From NCBI GenBank assembly GCA_018606645.1, contig JAGVRI010000011.1, forward strand, positions 31,345 through 95,344: a stretch of 64,000 nt of DNA, written 5' to 3'. The notes beneath the pieces were generated by a model. That model ran no database searches. It worked only from the letters and a program-made list of their open reading frames with translations, and had not been told where the DNA came from. A program made the position numbers and the translations under genes. This document shows positions 7,678 through 16,853 of this stretch, piece by piece. Numbering within the stretch: the first letter of the stretch is position 1; each line of letters opens with the position of its first letter. This stretch comes from Chloroflexota bacterium (GTDB lineage: Bacteria > Chloroflexota > Anaerolineae > JAAYZQ01).

Positions 7678-9108
7678 TCAATTGGCAGGCAGGGGGGTTC
7701 CGGTCGAAGGGAAGCGGGCCACAATTTCGGTGCCGGCGCCTGGCGAGGTGTGGATGTGCAGAGTTCCTCCGGCCAGGCTGGCTCGTTCTTGCATGCCCAC
7801 CAGGCCAAAGTGGCCGGCCCGGGTCAGTTCGTCAGGCCGGGAGGGAAGGAGAAAGCCCACCCCGTCGTCGGCGATGACAAGGACCAACTCTCCCTGTTCA
7901 TGGCGCACGCGGACCACGATATGGGCAGCACGGGCGTGCTGGAGGGCGTTGTTCAGGGCCTCCTGGGCGATCCGGTAGGCGGCCAGTTCCACCTCCGCGG
8001 CACATGGGGGGATCTCACCCTCGATCACCAATCGAACCGGTGTGGATGAACGTTCGTTGGCCTGTTGGACCAGGTTTTCCAGGGAGGGAAGAAAGCCCAG
8101 GTCGTCCAGATATGCAGGCCGCAAGCTGGAGATGAGTTGACGCAATTCCCGGACCGTTTCGACCTCAGCGCGGCGGAGTTCCTCCAGCAGGGCCTGGGCT
8201 TGCATTCGATCGCCGCGTTCCAGGAGACGGCCGATCGTTTCTGCCCGATGCCCGAGGGCGATCAGCGCCTGGACGGGGCCATCGTGCAACTCCCGGGCGA
8301 GCCGGGCTCGTTCCGCTTCTTGTCCCCGGGTCATCGCTCCCAGGTAATCCCGCATCCCCGCTTCGTACCCCCGAATGCGGGCCACCATCTCTGAGATGGC
8401 CTGGTGGAGGTCTCGGATCTCCTGTACGCCGCCAATCGGCCTGGGAGAGAAACTGCTTCCCCAGGACACCTGCGCGGCTGCTTGCGCCAGGGCGCGGAGG
8501 GGGCGCACAATGGTAAGCCAGCCGAAGGTAAAGACCAGCAGAGAGATAAGCCCTGCTCCTCCCGCGACGACAGGAGCTAGGCCAGATAGGCGCAAGATCG
8601 GACCGAGCAGTCCTTCCACCGGTTCTTCCACCAGCACGATCCAGCCAGTGCCACGGACAGGGGCAAAGGCGGCCAGTTGTGGTCCTTCCGTTCCTTCGAC
8701 GACGGTGACTCCCTCTCCGGCGGACCGTGCGGAAACCACGCCGGGGGCATGGGTGAGATCCGCCCCGACCAGCGCCGGGTCCGAGTGGAACAGCGCCCGA
8801 CCCTGGTCGTCCACCACGACCAAGGTCGCTTGTTCCTGCGGATTGTCCAGCAGCGGGGAAAACCACGTGGTCAGATCTTTGCCTGCCGGATCGAGGAAGC
8901 CATGAGCCAGCCCGCTCTCCACCGACTGCGCCATCAACCGTGCCAGCGCCAGATTGCGCCGGGCGACAAAGCTCTGCATGGTTCGCTGATGAGCCGATAC
9001 TCCGGTGAATGCCACGGCGATCAAGGCGAAAGTAAGCGGCAGGACAGCCCACAGAAAGAGCTGAGCCTGAAGGCTGCGGATCCACCGGGGGGCAACGAAT
9101 CTTCTCAT
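7678..9108 (-). CDS. HisKA_3-type sensor histidine kinase
   Basis: A 476-residue kinase. TM1 (residues 12-35) and TM2 (about 178-200) enclose an extracytoplasmic sensor of about 140 residues. A HAMP-like segment follows. The H-box 'ELHDGPVQALI' (about 275) is the NarL-partner HisKA_3 type. The ATPase domain shows the N-box 'AQEALNNALQHA', 'DDGVGF' and 'FGLVGMQERA'. It should phosphorylate the response regulator encoded 51 nt upstream. No strong ribosome site precedes the ATG, so translation may be coupled to the regulator. Signal unknown. Confidence 0.9.
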   Translation of the reverse strand: MRRFVAPRWIRSLQAQLFLWAVLPLTFALIAVAFTGVSAHQRTMQSFVARRNLALARLMAQSVESGLAHGFLDPAGKDLTTWFSPLLDNPQEQATLVVVDDQGRALFHSDPALVGADLTHAPGVVSARSAGEGVTVVEGTEGPQLAAFAPVRGTGWIVLVEEPVEGLLGPILRLSGLAPVVAGGAGLISLLVFTFGWLTIVRPLRALAQAAAQVSWGSSFSPRPIGGVQEIRDLHQAISEMVARIRGYEAGMRDYLGAMTRGQEAERARLARELHDGPVQALIALGHRAETIGRLLERGDRMQAQALLEELRRAEVETVRELRQLISSLRPAYLDDLGFLPSLENLVQQANERSSTPVRLVIEGEIPPCAAEVELAAYRIAQEALNNALQHARAAHIVVRVRHEQGELVLVIADDGVGFLLPSRPDELTRAGHFGLVGMQERASLAGGTLHIHTSPGAGTEIVARFPSTGTPLPAN

Positions 9109-9159
9109 GGCATGTCCGGAGGTGCGGAGGCGGCGAGCTTCATGCTTTTTCCTGCGGTT

Positions 9160-9816
9160 CTACTCAATGACAATCCAACCTCGGCGAAGAGCTTCGGTGA
9201 CCGCCTCGGTACGGCTGTTCACTCCCAACTTGCCGTAGATGCTGGCCAGATGCCCCTGTACCGTGCGGTGGCTGATGTCCAACTGGTGCCCAATGGCGCG
9301 GTTGGTCAAACCGCGGGCGGCCAGGCGCAAAACTTCCAGCTCTCGCGTCGTCAGCGGTTCTACCTGTTCTACCGCGCCTTCGGGTTTACGAGTCATCATC
9401 TGGCGCACGACCCGATCCGCGATCTCTGGGCTGAGGGCTGTCCCACCCCGATGCACCCTGCGTACCGCCTGGACCAGTTCGTCGCCGCTGGCGGTTTTGA
9501 GCACATAGCCGTCGGCTCCTGCTTGGAGGAGGGCATATATATACGGGGAGTCGTCGTAGGCGGTGAGAATGAGTACGCGTATTTCTGGATATTGCGCCTT
9601 GATCCGCCGGGTGGTTTCCACTCCGGTCATCTCTGGCATGCGGATGTCCAACACAACGACATCCGGCCGATGGATTTGCACCAGGCGCAAGGTTTCCTTA
9701 CCGTCCCCGGCCTCGGCGACCACCTCAACTTCCTCGGTCTCTTCCAGGAAACGGCGAATGCCTTGTCGAACTACCGCGTGGTCATCGGCCAGTACAACGC
9801 GGATTCTGTCTGTCAC
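9160..9816 (-). CDS. NarL/FixJ-type response regulator
   Basis: A 218-residue protein. The receiver domain carries the acidic pair 'LADDHA', the phospho-acceptor Asp in 'VLDIRMPEMTG', and the conserved Lys in 'LKTASG'. The C-terminal LuxR-type HTH reads 'LTTRELEVLRLAARGLTNRAIGHQL..SHRTVQGHL'. The start is GTG at 9816 after a G-rich ribosome site. It is first in the operon, ahead of its kinase. Targets unknown; the adjacent envelope genes are candidates. Confidence 0.92.
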   Translation of the reverse strand: MTDRIRVVLADDHAVVRQGIRRFLEETEEVEVVAEAGDGKETLRLVQIHRPDVVVLDIRMPEMTGVETTRRIKAQYPEIRVLILTAYDDSPYIYALLQAGADGYVLKTASGDELVQAVRRVHRGGTALSPEIADRVVRQMMTRKPEGAVEQVEPLTTRELEVLRLAARGLTNRAIGHQLDISHRTVQGHLASIYGKLGVNSRTEAVTEALRRGWIVIE

Positions 9817-9939
9817 CCCACCCCCCGCGTAGCTGTGATTGGTCGGAAATGATCGACTGAATGGGAAGCAACAACCACGCCGCTCAGATTACGGTAGCAA
9901 CAGCCCGAGAGCGAAACGTTTTCATCTCGTATGGGCATA

Positions 9940-9968
9940 AGTATACTTCAGGAAATACCGGATGGCAA
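9940..9968 (-). promoter_or_regulatory. Promoter for the response regulator/kinase operon
   Basis: On the minus strand, TTGCCA (9963-9968), a 17-nt spacer and TATACT (9940-9945). The predicted leader before the GTG at 9816 is about 115 nt. The stretch 9817-10260 holds this promoter, the trmI promoter below, and nothing else I recognise. Confidence 0.55.
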
Positions 9969-10198
9969 GTTATTTGACCCTTCCTACTCAAGAATCGGTA
10001 TCTTTTTGACCTTCTCGGCCCACCATGTTCCTAGCCCCCAGGTGCGCCCCTCCCTCACTGTCCACAGCCCCCACAGCAGGAGGAGGTAGATGATATGCTC
10101 ATCCAAGAAAAGCTACTGACCGGTTCTGCCCCCGCCATTTGGCGGAGTCTGCCTGACTCGACTCCCCGATGTTCGTGTGCCGCGCCCGCGCCGATCGG

Positions 10199-10227
10199 TT
10201 GCAAAATGGGCCGGGAACGGCTATAAT
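10199..10227 (+). promoter_or_regulatory. Promoter for trmI
   Basis: TTGCAA (10199-10204), a 17-nt spacer and a perfect TATAAT (10222-10227), 33 nt before the ATG. Confidence 0.65.
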
Positions 10228-10260
10228 CCTGTGCAGGCAAATGGCGCTTGAGGGAGAACC

Positions 10261-11103
10261 ATGAGAATTGCACAAGAAGGGGATCTGGTTTTGCTGATCG
10301 GACAGGATCGTACCCGGTTCATGGTGCGTCTCGAAGCGGGCGGACAGCTCCAGACCCATCGGGGGTGTGTTCCACACGATGACCTGCTGGGGCAACCGCT
10401 GGGACGGCAGGTGTTTTCTCATCTGGGGTACGCCTTTGTCGCTCTGCGACCCGGTACTTGCGATCTGATCCAGCAACTCAAGCGAACGACCCAGATCATG
10501 TACCCGAAGGACATTGCCTACGTCCTGCTTAAGCTGAATATCGTGCCCGGCCAACGGGTCATCGAAGCCGGGACCGGTAGCGGCGGATTGACCCTGGCGC
10601 TGGCCAGAGCCCTGGGAACCGAGGGCCGTCTGTATTCTTACGAGGTCCGGCCGGACATGCTGCGCCTGGCCGAGAAGAACCTCGAGGCGGTGGGTCTGGC
10701 TGACCGCGTTGAATTCAAACTCCGGGATATTGCCGAGGGCTTTGACGAGACCGATGTGGATGCTGTCTTTCTGGACGTGCGCCAGCCGTGGTTATATCTG
10801 TCCCAGGCCGCACAAGCGCTTCAGGAGAGCGGATTCCTGGGCGCGATCGTGCCTACAACCAATCAGGTGGTAGAGTTGGTGGGCGCTCTCGAGGCGCAGC
10901 AGGCGTTTGGCCAGATCGAGGTCGAAGAGGTCCTGGTCCGGCCCTACAAACCCGTGCCAGGTCGCCTGCGACCGGCCGACCGGATGGTGGCCCACACTGG
11001 CTATCTGATCTTTGCCCGCAAAGTCAGTCGCGAAGTCAGCCAGGCCGGTTACTGGCTGGACCGGAGACGGCGCAAATATGAGGAGATGGCCGAGGAGGAA
11101 TGA
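10261..11103 (+). CDS. trmI: tRNA (adenine-58-N1)-methyltransferase TrmI
   Basis: A 280-residue Rossmann methyltransferase that uses S-adenosylmethionine to make m1A58 in the tRNA T-loop. The N-terminal beta domain includes 'GDLVLLIG'. The linker 'RTTQIMYPKDIAYVLLKL' is the family signature, and the SAM-binding motif 'VIEAGTGSGGLTLALARALG' follows. 'DAVFLDVRQPW' corresponds to the motif IV region (usually LDLPxPW, here DVRQPW). Start ATG with GAGGGAG upstream. Convergent with the DUF2723 gene, with only 6 nt between the stops. Confidence 0.92.
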   Translation: MRIAQEGDLVLLIGQDRTRFMVRLEAGGQLQTHRGCVPHDDLLGQPLGRQVFSHLGYAFVALRPGTCDLIQQLKRTTQIMYPKDIAYVLLKLNIVPGQRVIEAGTGSGGLTLALARALGTEGRLYSYEVRPDMLRLAEKNLEAVGLADRVEFKLRDIAEGFDETDVDAVFLDVRQPWLYLSQAAQALQESGFLGAIVPTTNQVVELVGALEAQQAFGQIEVEEVLVRPYKPVPGRLRPADRMVAHTGYLIFARKVSREVSQAGYWLDRRRRKYEEMAEEE

Positions 11104-11109
11104 TCCTCG

Positions 11110-12714
11110 TTATTTGACATAAAACTGCCCAGATCGGCGTGATTCCCCTTTAGGCAGGACTCGATAGAGCGATATTGAGGCCATCGGGACAAAAGAGAAC
11201 TCGGCCTGCCACGCAGGGTCCGGATCGGTGGCATAGACCGGACGGGTGGGCAGGGTGCCGGCGATCAACTCCTTGACCTGGGAGGCAAGGGAAGTCCGGT
11301 CGCTTTCTGGCTCAGCGACGTTCAGATCGGGATATAGACGTCGAATCTGGGCCCGGTACCAGGCGTAGACCAGCAATGGCGCATTCACTACAGCTACGTC
11401 GGGCCGTTGCCTCTCGGCGTAGAGGCCATACCATAGGGCAAATGTAGGCGCATCGCCCCGGGTAATGACCAGCGCATTGGGTTCAAGGCGGTTCAGAACC
11501 CCAACCAGATAGGCGCTCGTCTCGTGCTCATTGGACAGATCGATGGGTCGCCAATGGATGCCCAGAGAGAGGAAGGGAAGCGCCAGGATGCCGACCAGGG
11601 TGAGCCATCTTCCGGCTGGCGCCAGCCGCCTGGCGAGATGGAGGAGGCGGCGGGCGCCCTCCGACCAGCCCAGGGTCCACCACAGCAGGGTCGGCAACAG
11701 GTAGACATAAGAATCGGGAGCGTGGTAAAAGAAGGAAAAGATCCCGATCAGGGAAGCCCAGACCAGAAGAGAGAGCGCGAGAAAGCGGTCCCGCTGCCAC
11801 CAGCCCAGGAATCCGGCGAGGGCCAGGATCAGCCCCCACCAGCCGAACTGTTCAATCAACAGCGCCGCCCAGGTTGCCATGCGGCGCGGCACTTCGGCCC
11901 AAGGCAGGCCAAAGACAAGGCTCTGATACGGCCTGGCGCTAACGACCCACACAAACTGATCCCAGGTGCGCGGATCTCCCCAATTCAACGGCGGCTGGTG
12001 AGCTGCGGCCAGCGGCAGGTAGACATAGACCGACATTCCGAGGAGAAGGCATCCCAGACAGGGAAGCCACACGCCAGGTCGCTCCCATCGGCGACGTTCT
12101 GGCCAGAGCAGGATCAGGGCAGCCGGGATGGAGGCGATCAGGGTCAGATGGACGCCCAGTCCCAGACCCAGGAGGAGTGCGGATAGCCAGAGGGTCGAGT
12201 CGGGGCCGCCATGCCGCCAGTGAACCCACAGATGGAATAACAGAGCGGCAAAGAGGGTCAGCAGGGCATAGACCTCGGCGATCACAGCCTGGGACCAGAG
12301 GAGCGGGGCAAAGGCGGTAGTCAGAGAGGCGGCCACCGATAGGGCGCCAGAGGATTCTTTGTCGGGCAGGAGGACCTGGACGGTCCGGCACAGAAGGCCG
12401 ACGGCCAGGGCGGCGCTGACTGCCGACAGGAGATGCACGCGGTAGGCAATGGAGCCGGCGGGAAGGCTGATGAATAGCCAGGCCAGTAGCGTGTAGGTCG
12501 GGTAGCCCGGCGGATGGGGGATGCCCAATGTACGGGCAGCGGTGATCAGGTCTCCGCCGTCGGTGCCGTGGTGGGCAAAAGTCAGTTCAGGCGCGATAGT
12601 CACTGCATATACGGTCAGGGCGATAATGGTCGCCATCAACGGCGGCCAGAGCCGGGCATCTTTTCCGCACCAGCAGGTGGGTTTCGGGCGAACCTTCGGA
12701 ACCTGTCCGGGCAT
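11110..12714 (-). CDS. DUF2723 membrane protein (GT-C-like)
   Basis: A multi-pass protein (about ten hydrophobic segments). The first periplasmic loop contains 'GTDGGDLITAARTLGIPHPPGYP', the DUF2723 signature, which resembles the acidic catalytic loop of GT-C glycosyltransferases acting on lipid-linked sugars. The C-terminal part is a soluble domain ('NALVITRGDAPTFALWY'). The start is set at ATG 12714, 7 nt from GAGGGC; ATG 12720 is closer to that site than usual. Last gene of the YbhN-GT2-DUF2723 operon, so a role in surface glycan transfer is likely. Substrate unknown. Confidence 0.8.
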   Translation of the reverse strand: MPGQVPKVRPKPTCWCGKDARLWPPLMATIIALTVYAVTIAPELTFAHHGTDGGDLITAARTLGIPHPPGYPTYTLLAWLFISLPAGSIAYRVHLLSAVSAALAVGLLCRTVQVLLPDKESSGALSVAASLTTAFAPLLWSQAVIAEVYALLTLFAALLFHLWVHWRHGGPDSTLWLSALLLGLGLGVHLTLIASIPAALILLWPERRRWERPGVWLPCLGCLLLGMSVYVYLPLAAAHQPPLNWGDPRTWDQFVWVVSARPYQSLVFGLPWAEVPRRMATWAALLIEQFGWWGLILALAGFLGWWQRDRFLALSLLVWASLIGIFSFFYHAPDSYVYLLPTLLWWTLGWSEGARRLLHLARRLAPAGRWLTLVGILALPFLSLGIHWRPIDLSNEHETSAYLVGVLNRLEPNALVITRGDAPTFALWYGLYAERQRPDVAVVNAPLLVYAWYRAQIRRLYPDLNVAEPESDRTSLASQVKELIAGTLPTRPVYATDPDPAWQAEFSFVPMASISLYRVLPKGESRRSGQFYVK

Positions 12715-12724
12715 GCTCATGCCC

Positions 12725-13738
12725 TCAGCGTGGAATTGCGCCTCTCAGTCGGAGGACCAGTTCAGACACCATTCCCCAGGCCAGGCCCAGGTCGAGCGCC
12801 AAGGCCCGGACCAGAAGGAGGAAGGGGCTGCTGAACGCCACCGGCCAGCCGAGGTGAACCGCCTGACCGATCAGAGGAACTGCCGTGACGAGACCGAGCC
12901 CGGCCAGGATGAGCGGCCATGCCCAGGGAATGGCCCCGACCAGGGCCCCAATCGTAGCCCCAACTGTCAAGGGCAGCAGCGCCAGTTGCGCCTTTTGCGT
13001 CCAGGGAGTGTACGAGTCGTGTACCGCCTTCGCCGGATGGCGGAGGAGGACGCGCACCTTCCAACGACCCAGTTGGAATTTGCGGCGAGCATAGTGTCTG
13101 ATCGTGGCCGGATGCTGGTGATAGACGCAGGCCGAGGGAGCAAAAACCAGCCGATGGCCCTCGCCGGCCAGGCGGTAGGATAATTCCTGATCTTCCACCG
13201 AAGCGGAAGGAAAAGACGGATCGAACCCGCCAGCAGCCAGAAACCGATCGCGACGATACGCAGCGGCGTAGGTGTCCACAAAATCGATAGACGGCGACCG
13301 TGCCAGATGGGCATATTTCTCCTGGTACTCCGCCTGAGTGAAACGGGCAACCCATGATCGTTGCCGAGTGCGGTAGGCACCCTTGACTCCGACGGTGTCA
13401 GGATCGGCAAACGGAGCGAGCATCTGCTCGATCCAATCGGGCAGGGGTTCACAGTCGGCATCGGTAAAGAGCAGGATGGGATTCCGGGCCTGCTGGGCAC
13501 CCCGGTTGCGGGCGGCAGCCGCACCCTGGTGTTCCTGGCGGAGTACCAGGGCACCGTGCCTGGCGGCAATTTCAGCCGTCCCATCGACCGAGCCATCATC
13601 GACCACGATCACCTCGTATCGGTCGGGCGTCACCGTCTGTGCCGCCAGAGCGCGGAGGCATGAGGGAAGGGTACTCGCTTCATTGTAGGCGGGGATGATG
13701 ACCGAGGCGGCCAATGGCGCGGAATTACTGAGCGGCAC
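12725..13738 (-). CDS. Family 2 glycosyltransferase with C-terminal TMs
   Basis: A 337-residue GT-A transferase. It opens 'VIIPAYNEASTLPSCLRAL', then 'VIVVDDGSVDGT'. The DxD-type nucleotide-sugar site is 'LFTDADCEP', and 'SVEDQELSYRL' supplies the acidic acceptor-side motif. Two or three hydrophobic segments near the C-terminus anchor it in the membrane. GTG at 13738 has GAGGT 5-6 nt upstream and is preferred to TTG at 13750. It overlaps the flippase-like gene by 14 nt, so translational coupling is likely. It probably transfers a sugar to a lipid carrier. Confidence 0.85.
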   Translation of the reverse strand: MPLSNSAPLAASVIIPAYNEASTLPSCLRALAAQTVTPDRYEVIVVDDGSVDGTAEIAARHGALVLRQEHQGAAAARNRGAQQARNPILLFTDADCEPLPDWIEQMLAPFADPDTVGVKGAYRTRQRSWVARFTQAEYQEKYAHLARSPSIDFVDTYAAAYRRDRFLAAGGFDPSFPSASVEDQELSYRLAGEGHRLVFAPSACVYHQHPATIRHYARRKFQLGRWKVRVLLRHPAKAVHDSYTPWTQKAQLALLPLTVGATIGALVGAIPWAWPLILAGLGLVTAVPLIGQAVHLGWPVAFSSPFLLLVRALALDLGLAWGMVSELVLRLRGAIPR

Positions 13739-14771
13739 GATCCACCTCAACGCTTGTGCGGAGCCTTCCCAAGCCTTCCCAATTCAATCCCTCCATGGCC
13801 ATGCTGGCCGGACCCAAGGTCACCACGGGGGCATAGACCAGGAAGTGGAGCGCTAATCCAAAGGCCAGGGCTTGTTCCGGCCCCACACTGGCGGTCTCGA
13901 GCGCCAGAATACATGCGTACTCGAACACACCGATCTGAGCCGGGACGGTCGGTAGGAAGGTGGCTACGTAGACGGCGATCAACACCAGCCAGGCCGACCA
14001 GACGGGCGCCGGGATGCTAAGCGCAGCCAGCGTCAGCACGTTCGTGGCCACGGCCAGCCCCCACACTCCTGCCGTCCAGATCAGGGCCAGGACCGTATCC
14101 GCCGGCCGTCCCAGCAATCCCAATCCCAGACCCAATCCGCCCAGAAGCCGATTGGCCCGTTCCTGAACCCCGGCCGGTAACTGCGAAACCGCCCGCCGAT
14201 AGAACTGGAGTGCCCATCTCTGCCGTCTGGCCGCCAGGGCCAGGAGCAGCAAGAGACCGCCGGTCAGGACGGTCAGGCTGACGATCGGGCCGCGAAGCCA
14301 GACCGGCAGCGGGGTTCGGAGGGCCAGCACAGTCACGACCAGCAAGCCGGCCATCCCATCCAGGGTCTTTTCGGCCACGATCGTCCCCAACACCGCCGGT
14401 GCATGACCAGCAGCCTGGGGGCCGAGCAACACTGCCCGGGCCAGGTCGCCGAGCCGGGGCACGAGAGTGTTTACAAATTGTCCGGTGAACAACAGGCGCA
14501 TCAGGCGCCAGCCGTGAGCCGAGCCCGGGCGACAGGGGCGCAGCAAAACCTGCCAGCGCAATGCCTTGGCGGCTGTGGTGGCGAGCACCGTGCTCAGGGC
14601 GATGAACAACAACAGCCAGTTGGGACGGCTGAAGACCTGCTTAAGGCCCGCCCAGTCCACATGGCGAAGACTGAGCCAGGTGGCGATACCTGCCAATCCC
14701 AACCCGATGCTCCAACGGAGGACGGTCCAGGAGCGACCGGGACGCCGGGTGGTTCCTGCCAGTGAGTGCAT
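13725..14771 (-). CDS. YbhN/AglD-like flippase-family membrane protein
   Basis: About 348 residues with roughly eight hydrophobic segments, matching the lysylphosphatidylglycerol-synthase TM (YbhN, UPF0104) family. Typical markers are 'LRHVDWAGLKQVF' after TM1, 'FTGQFVNTLVPRLGDLARAVLL' (the conserved N-x-x-x-P-x-R-x-G-D stretch) and 'EKTLDGMAGL'. Members are thought to move or bind polyprenyl-linked or phospholipid substrates. The start is ATG at 14771, 28 nt downstream of a clear promoter. First gene of its operon. Confidence 0.85.
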   Translation of the reverse strand: MHSLAGTTRRPGRSWTVLRWSIGLGLAGIATWLSLRHVDWAGLKQVFSRPNWLLLFIALSTVLATTAAKALRWQVLLRPCRPGSAHGWRLMRLLFTGQFVNTLVPRLGDLARAVLLGPQAAGHAPAVLGTIVAEKTLDGMAGLLVVTVLALRTPLPVWLRGPIVSLTVLTGGLLLLLALAARRQRWALQFYRRAVSQLPAGVQERANRLLGGLGLGLGLLGRPADTVLALIWTAGVWGLAVATNVLTLAALSIPAPVWSAWLVLIAVYVATFLPTVPAQIGVFEYACILALETASVGPEQALAFGLALHFLVYAPVVTLGPASMAMEGLNWEGLGRLRTSVEVDRAAQ

Positions 14772-14798
14772 GATCCTTGATCTCCAGGGTGGACAACG

Positions 14799-14827
14799 AT
14801 TATACCATCGCCGTCTGGAAAAGGCAA
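14799..14827 (-). promoter_or_regulatory. Promoter for the YbhN-GT2-DUF2723 operon
   Basis: On the minus strand, TTGCCT (14822-14827), a 17-nt spacer, then TATAAT (14799-14804) preceded by TGG. The ATG follows 28 nt later. Confidence 0.7.
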
Positions 14828-14857
14828 CTGACAGGGCTTGCACCAGGCATCCGTCGG

Positions 14858-15117
14858 GGGAGAGGCTCTGCCTGAAGGCTCGGCTCCTTTCGCCTGGGAG
14901 TCGAGGCTTTGGCCGAACGACTCGCTCTGCTTGCACGGTCGAGTCCTTTCGCCGGGGACTCGAGGCTTCAGCCGGATGACTCGCTCTGCCTGAATGGTCG
15001 AGTCCTTTCGCCGGGGACTCGAGGCTTCAGCCGGTTGACTCGCTCCACCTGAAGGCTCAACTCCTTTGGCCCGGGACTCGAGGCTTCGGCCGGACGGTTT
15101 GCCCCACCTGAAGACTT
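14858..15117. repeat. 59-bp tandem repeat, about 4.4 copies, with internal inverted repeats
   Basis: Full units lie at 14882-14940, 14941-14999, 15000-15058 and 15059-15117, with a partial unit before them. Each contains 'GAGTCC-ttcgcc..-GGACTC' or a near copy, a 6-bp inverted repeat able to form a hairpin on either strand, followed by a 'GAGGCTTCAGCCGG' core. Units 2 and 3 are almost identical. The array fills the gap between the two divergent polysaccharide operons, between their promoters. I see no gene in 14772-15260. Confidence 0.8.
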
Positions 15118-15170
15118 TCCTTAGAGGCTCGCCAGGCACCCAGAAAGCCAGAGGAGAACTCTCAGGTTTC

Positions 15171-15199
15171 TTGCAAAAGCGCCTGATGTAGGGTAAAAT
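15171..15199 (+). promoter_or_regulatory. Promoter for the plus-strand polysaccharide operon
   Basis: TTGCAA (15171-15176), a 17-nt spacer and TAAAAT (15194-15199). The ATG of the lipoprotein gene is 61 nt downstream. Confidence 0.55.
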
Positions 15200-15260
15200 C
15201 AATAGCCGGAGAGGATTCAGCCCCTGGGTTGAATCTATCCAAACGCGTGGGATGTGATCG

Positions 15261-16853
15261 ATGCGTCGGATACGGACGTGGTGGGCGATCCCTGACCAGA
15301 GGGCCTGGCATGGGCTTGCCCTGGTCCTGTGTTCTCTGTTAGCCCTGAGCCTGGCTGCCTGTCGGGACCCGAAACCGATCGAGGTCACGTTGATTGCCGA
15401 TGGGCGGGAACTGCGCGTGCAGGTCGTTGCCGAGTCCCTGACGGTTCGTGAACTGCTCCAGACCCTTGAGATCACGCTGGGGCCACTGGACCGCGTGGAC
15501 CCCGATCTTTATGCCCAGGTCGTGGATGGCATGACCGTGGTCGTGGTGCGCGTCCAGGAAACGTTCGAGACAGAACGACAGCCTTTGCCCTTTGCCCATC
15601 GGACGATGCGCAGTGAAGGGGTGCCTGAAGGAGAGCATCGCCTGCTCCAGGCTGGCGCGAACGGTGAACTCGAGATCACCTACCGGATCACGCTGGAGGA
15701 TGGAGTCGAGGTTTCCCGTCAGGAAATCCGGCGGGAAGTACTGGTTGCCCCGGTGGACGAAGTCGTACTGGTTGGCGTGCAGAAGGAATGGACGTCCGTC
15801 CCAATCTCGGGGACGATTGCCTACCTCTCTGGAGGCAATGCCTGGCTCATGCGCCAATCCAGCGATTTGCGGCGGAACATCACCGGTTCCGGGGATGTTG
15901 ATCGCCGCGTCTTTGCCTTGTCAGCCGATGGCAGTCGGTTGCTGTTGGCCCGAACGGTGTCCGGTGACAATGTATCCCTCAACTCGTTGTGGGTGGCGCG
16001 CACCTGGTTGGTGGGCGAGGAGCCACAGAGTCTGGACGTGAGCGGTGTCCTTTGGGCGGATTGGTCACCCGATGGCCGGCGTCTCGCCTACTCTACAGCC
16101 GAGAAGAGTGACGGCGTACCGGGGTGGAACGCCCGTAACGACCTCTGGCTTCTGACTCTCCCCGAAGAAGGTTCTGACGAAGCGCCCACGGTGGAGCCGA
16201 TCCTCCTGCCCACCGCCGATATCCCGTATGCCTGGTGGGGACGCACCTTTGCCTGGTCACCGGATGGACAATCTCTGGCGTATGCTCAGGCCGATCAGGT
16301 GGGCATCGTCAGGCTGGCGGACCGCGCGCTTGTCCCGTTGCTCTCCTTCCCTCCGTATCGGACGCGGAGTCATTGGGCCTGGGTTCCGACCGTTTCCTGG
16401 TCGCCGGATGGTCAGTTGCTGGCCTTTGTCGTTCACGAAGGCGATGTGGAGGGTCTGGAGCCGGAAGACAGCCCGGTGTTCAACCTGTGGGTGGTGCGTG
16501 CCGACGGAACTCTACGGGTGCGGCTGGTTGAGGAAGTGGGGATGTGGTCGGCACCACGCTGGTCGCCTGGACCGAATGGTGTGCTGGCCTATGGACAGGC
16601 ACAGAGTCCGCGCAACTCTCAGGACAGCCGCTACGAGCTGTTTGTCATCGACCGGGATGGAAGCAACAAGCGGCGTCTGTTTCCACCTCCGGGCTTGATG
16701 GGCTTGATCGCTCCGGATGTGGCCTGGTCGCCCGATGGCGAGGCTTTGCTGATCGAGTATGAAGGGGACCTGTATCGTCTTGATCTTTACACCAGTCGCC
16801 TGGACCGTCTCACCCGCGATGGGCAAAGTTCACACCCCAGGTGGAGCCGGTGA
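15261..16853 (+). CDS. Lipoprotein with DUF348-G5-like and TolB-like propeller domains
   Basis: 530 residues. The signal peptide ends in a lipobox 'LSLAAC' (Cys about residue 34). 'VTLIADGRELRVQV..LTVRELLQ' is a DUF348 (ubiquitin-like) segment. Next is a G5-like stretch ('ITYRITLEDGVEVSRQEIRREVLVAP..EVVLVG'). From about residue 185 onward are WD40/TolB-type blades with repeated 'WSPDGQxLAY' motifs. DUF348-G5 modules are usually wall- or peptidoglycan-associated in Gram-positives, so their union with a TolB-like propeller on a lipoprotein is notable. First gene of the operon; it overlaps the next gene. Function unknown; a glycan-binding surface protein is a fair guess. Confidence 0.75.
   Translation: MRRIRTWWAIPDQRAWHGLALVLCSLLALSLAACRDPKPIEVTLIADGRELRVQVVAESLTVRELLQTLEITLGPLDRVDPDLYAQVVDGMTVVVVRVQETFETERQPLPFAHRTMRSEGVPEGEHRLLQAGANGELEITYRITLEDGVEVSRQEIRREVLVAPVDEVVLVGVQKEWTSVPISGTIAYLSGGNAWLMRQSSDLRRNITGSGDVDRRVFALSADGSRLLLARTVSGDNVSLNSLWVARTWLVGEEPQSLDVSGVLWADWSPDGRRLAYSTAEKSDGVPGWNARNDLWLLTLPEEGSDEAPTVEPILLPTADIPYAWWGRTFAWSPDGQSLAYAQADQVGIVRLADRALVPLLSFPPYRTRSHWAWVPTVSWSPDGQLLAFVVHEGDVEGLEPEDSPVFNLWVVRADGTLRVRLVEEVGMWSAPRWSPGPNGVLAYGQAQSPRNSQDSRYELFVIDRDGSNKRRLFPPPGLMGLIAPDVAWSPDGEALLIEYEGDLYRLDLYTSRLDRLTRDGQSSHPRWSR

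Noticed and set aside
14858..15117. CRISPR array
   Set aside because: Units are contiguous 59-bp copies without unique spacers of regular length, and no cas gene is near.
14594..15475. A minus-strand open frame of 293 codons through the 59-bp repeats
   Set aside because: It overlaps two real genes in other frames and its protein is only the translated tandem repeat; no ribosome site or family.
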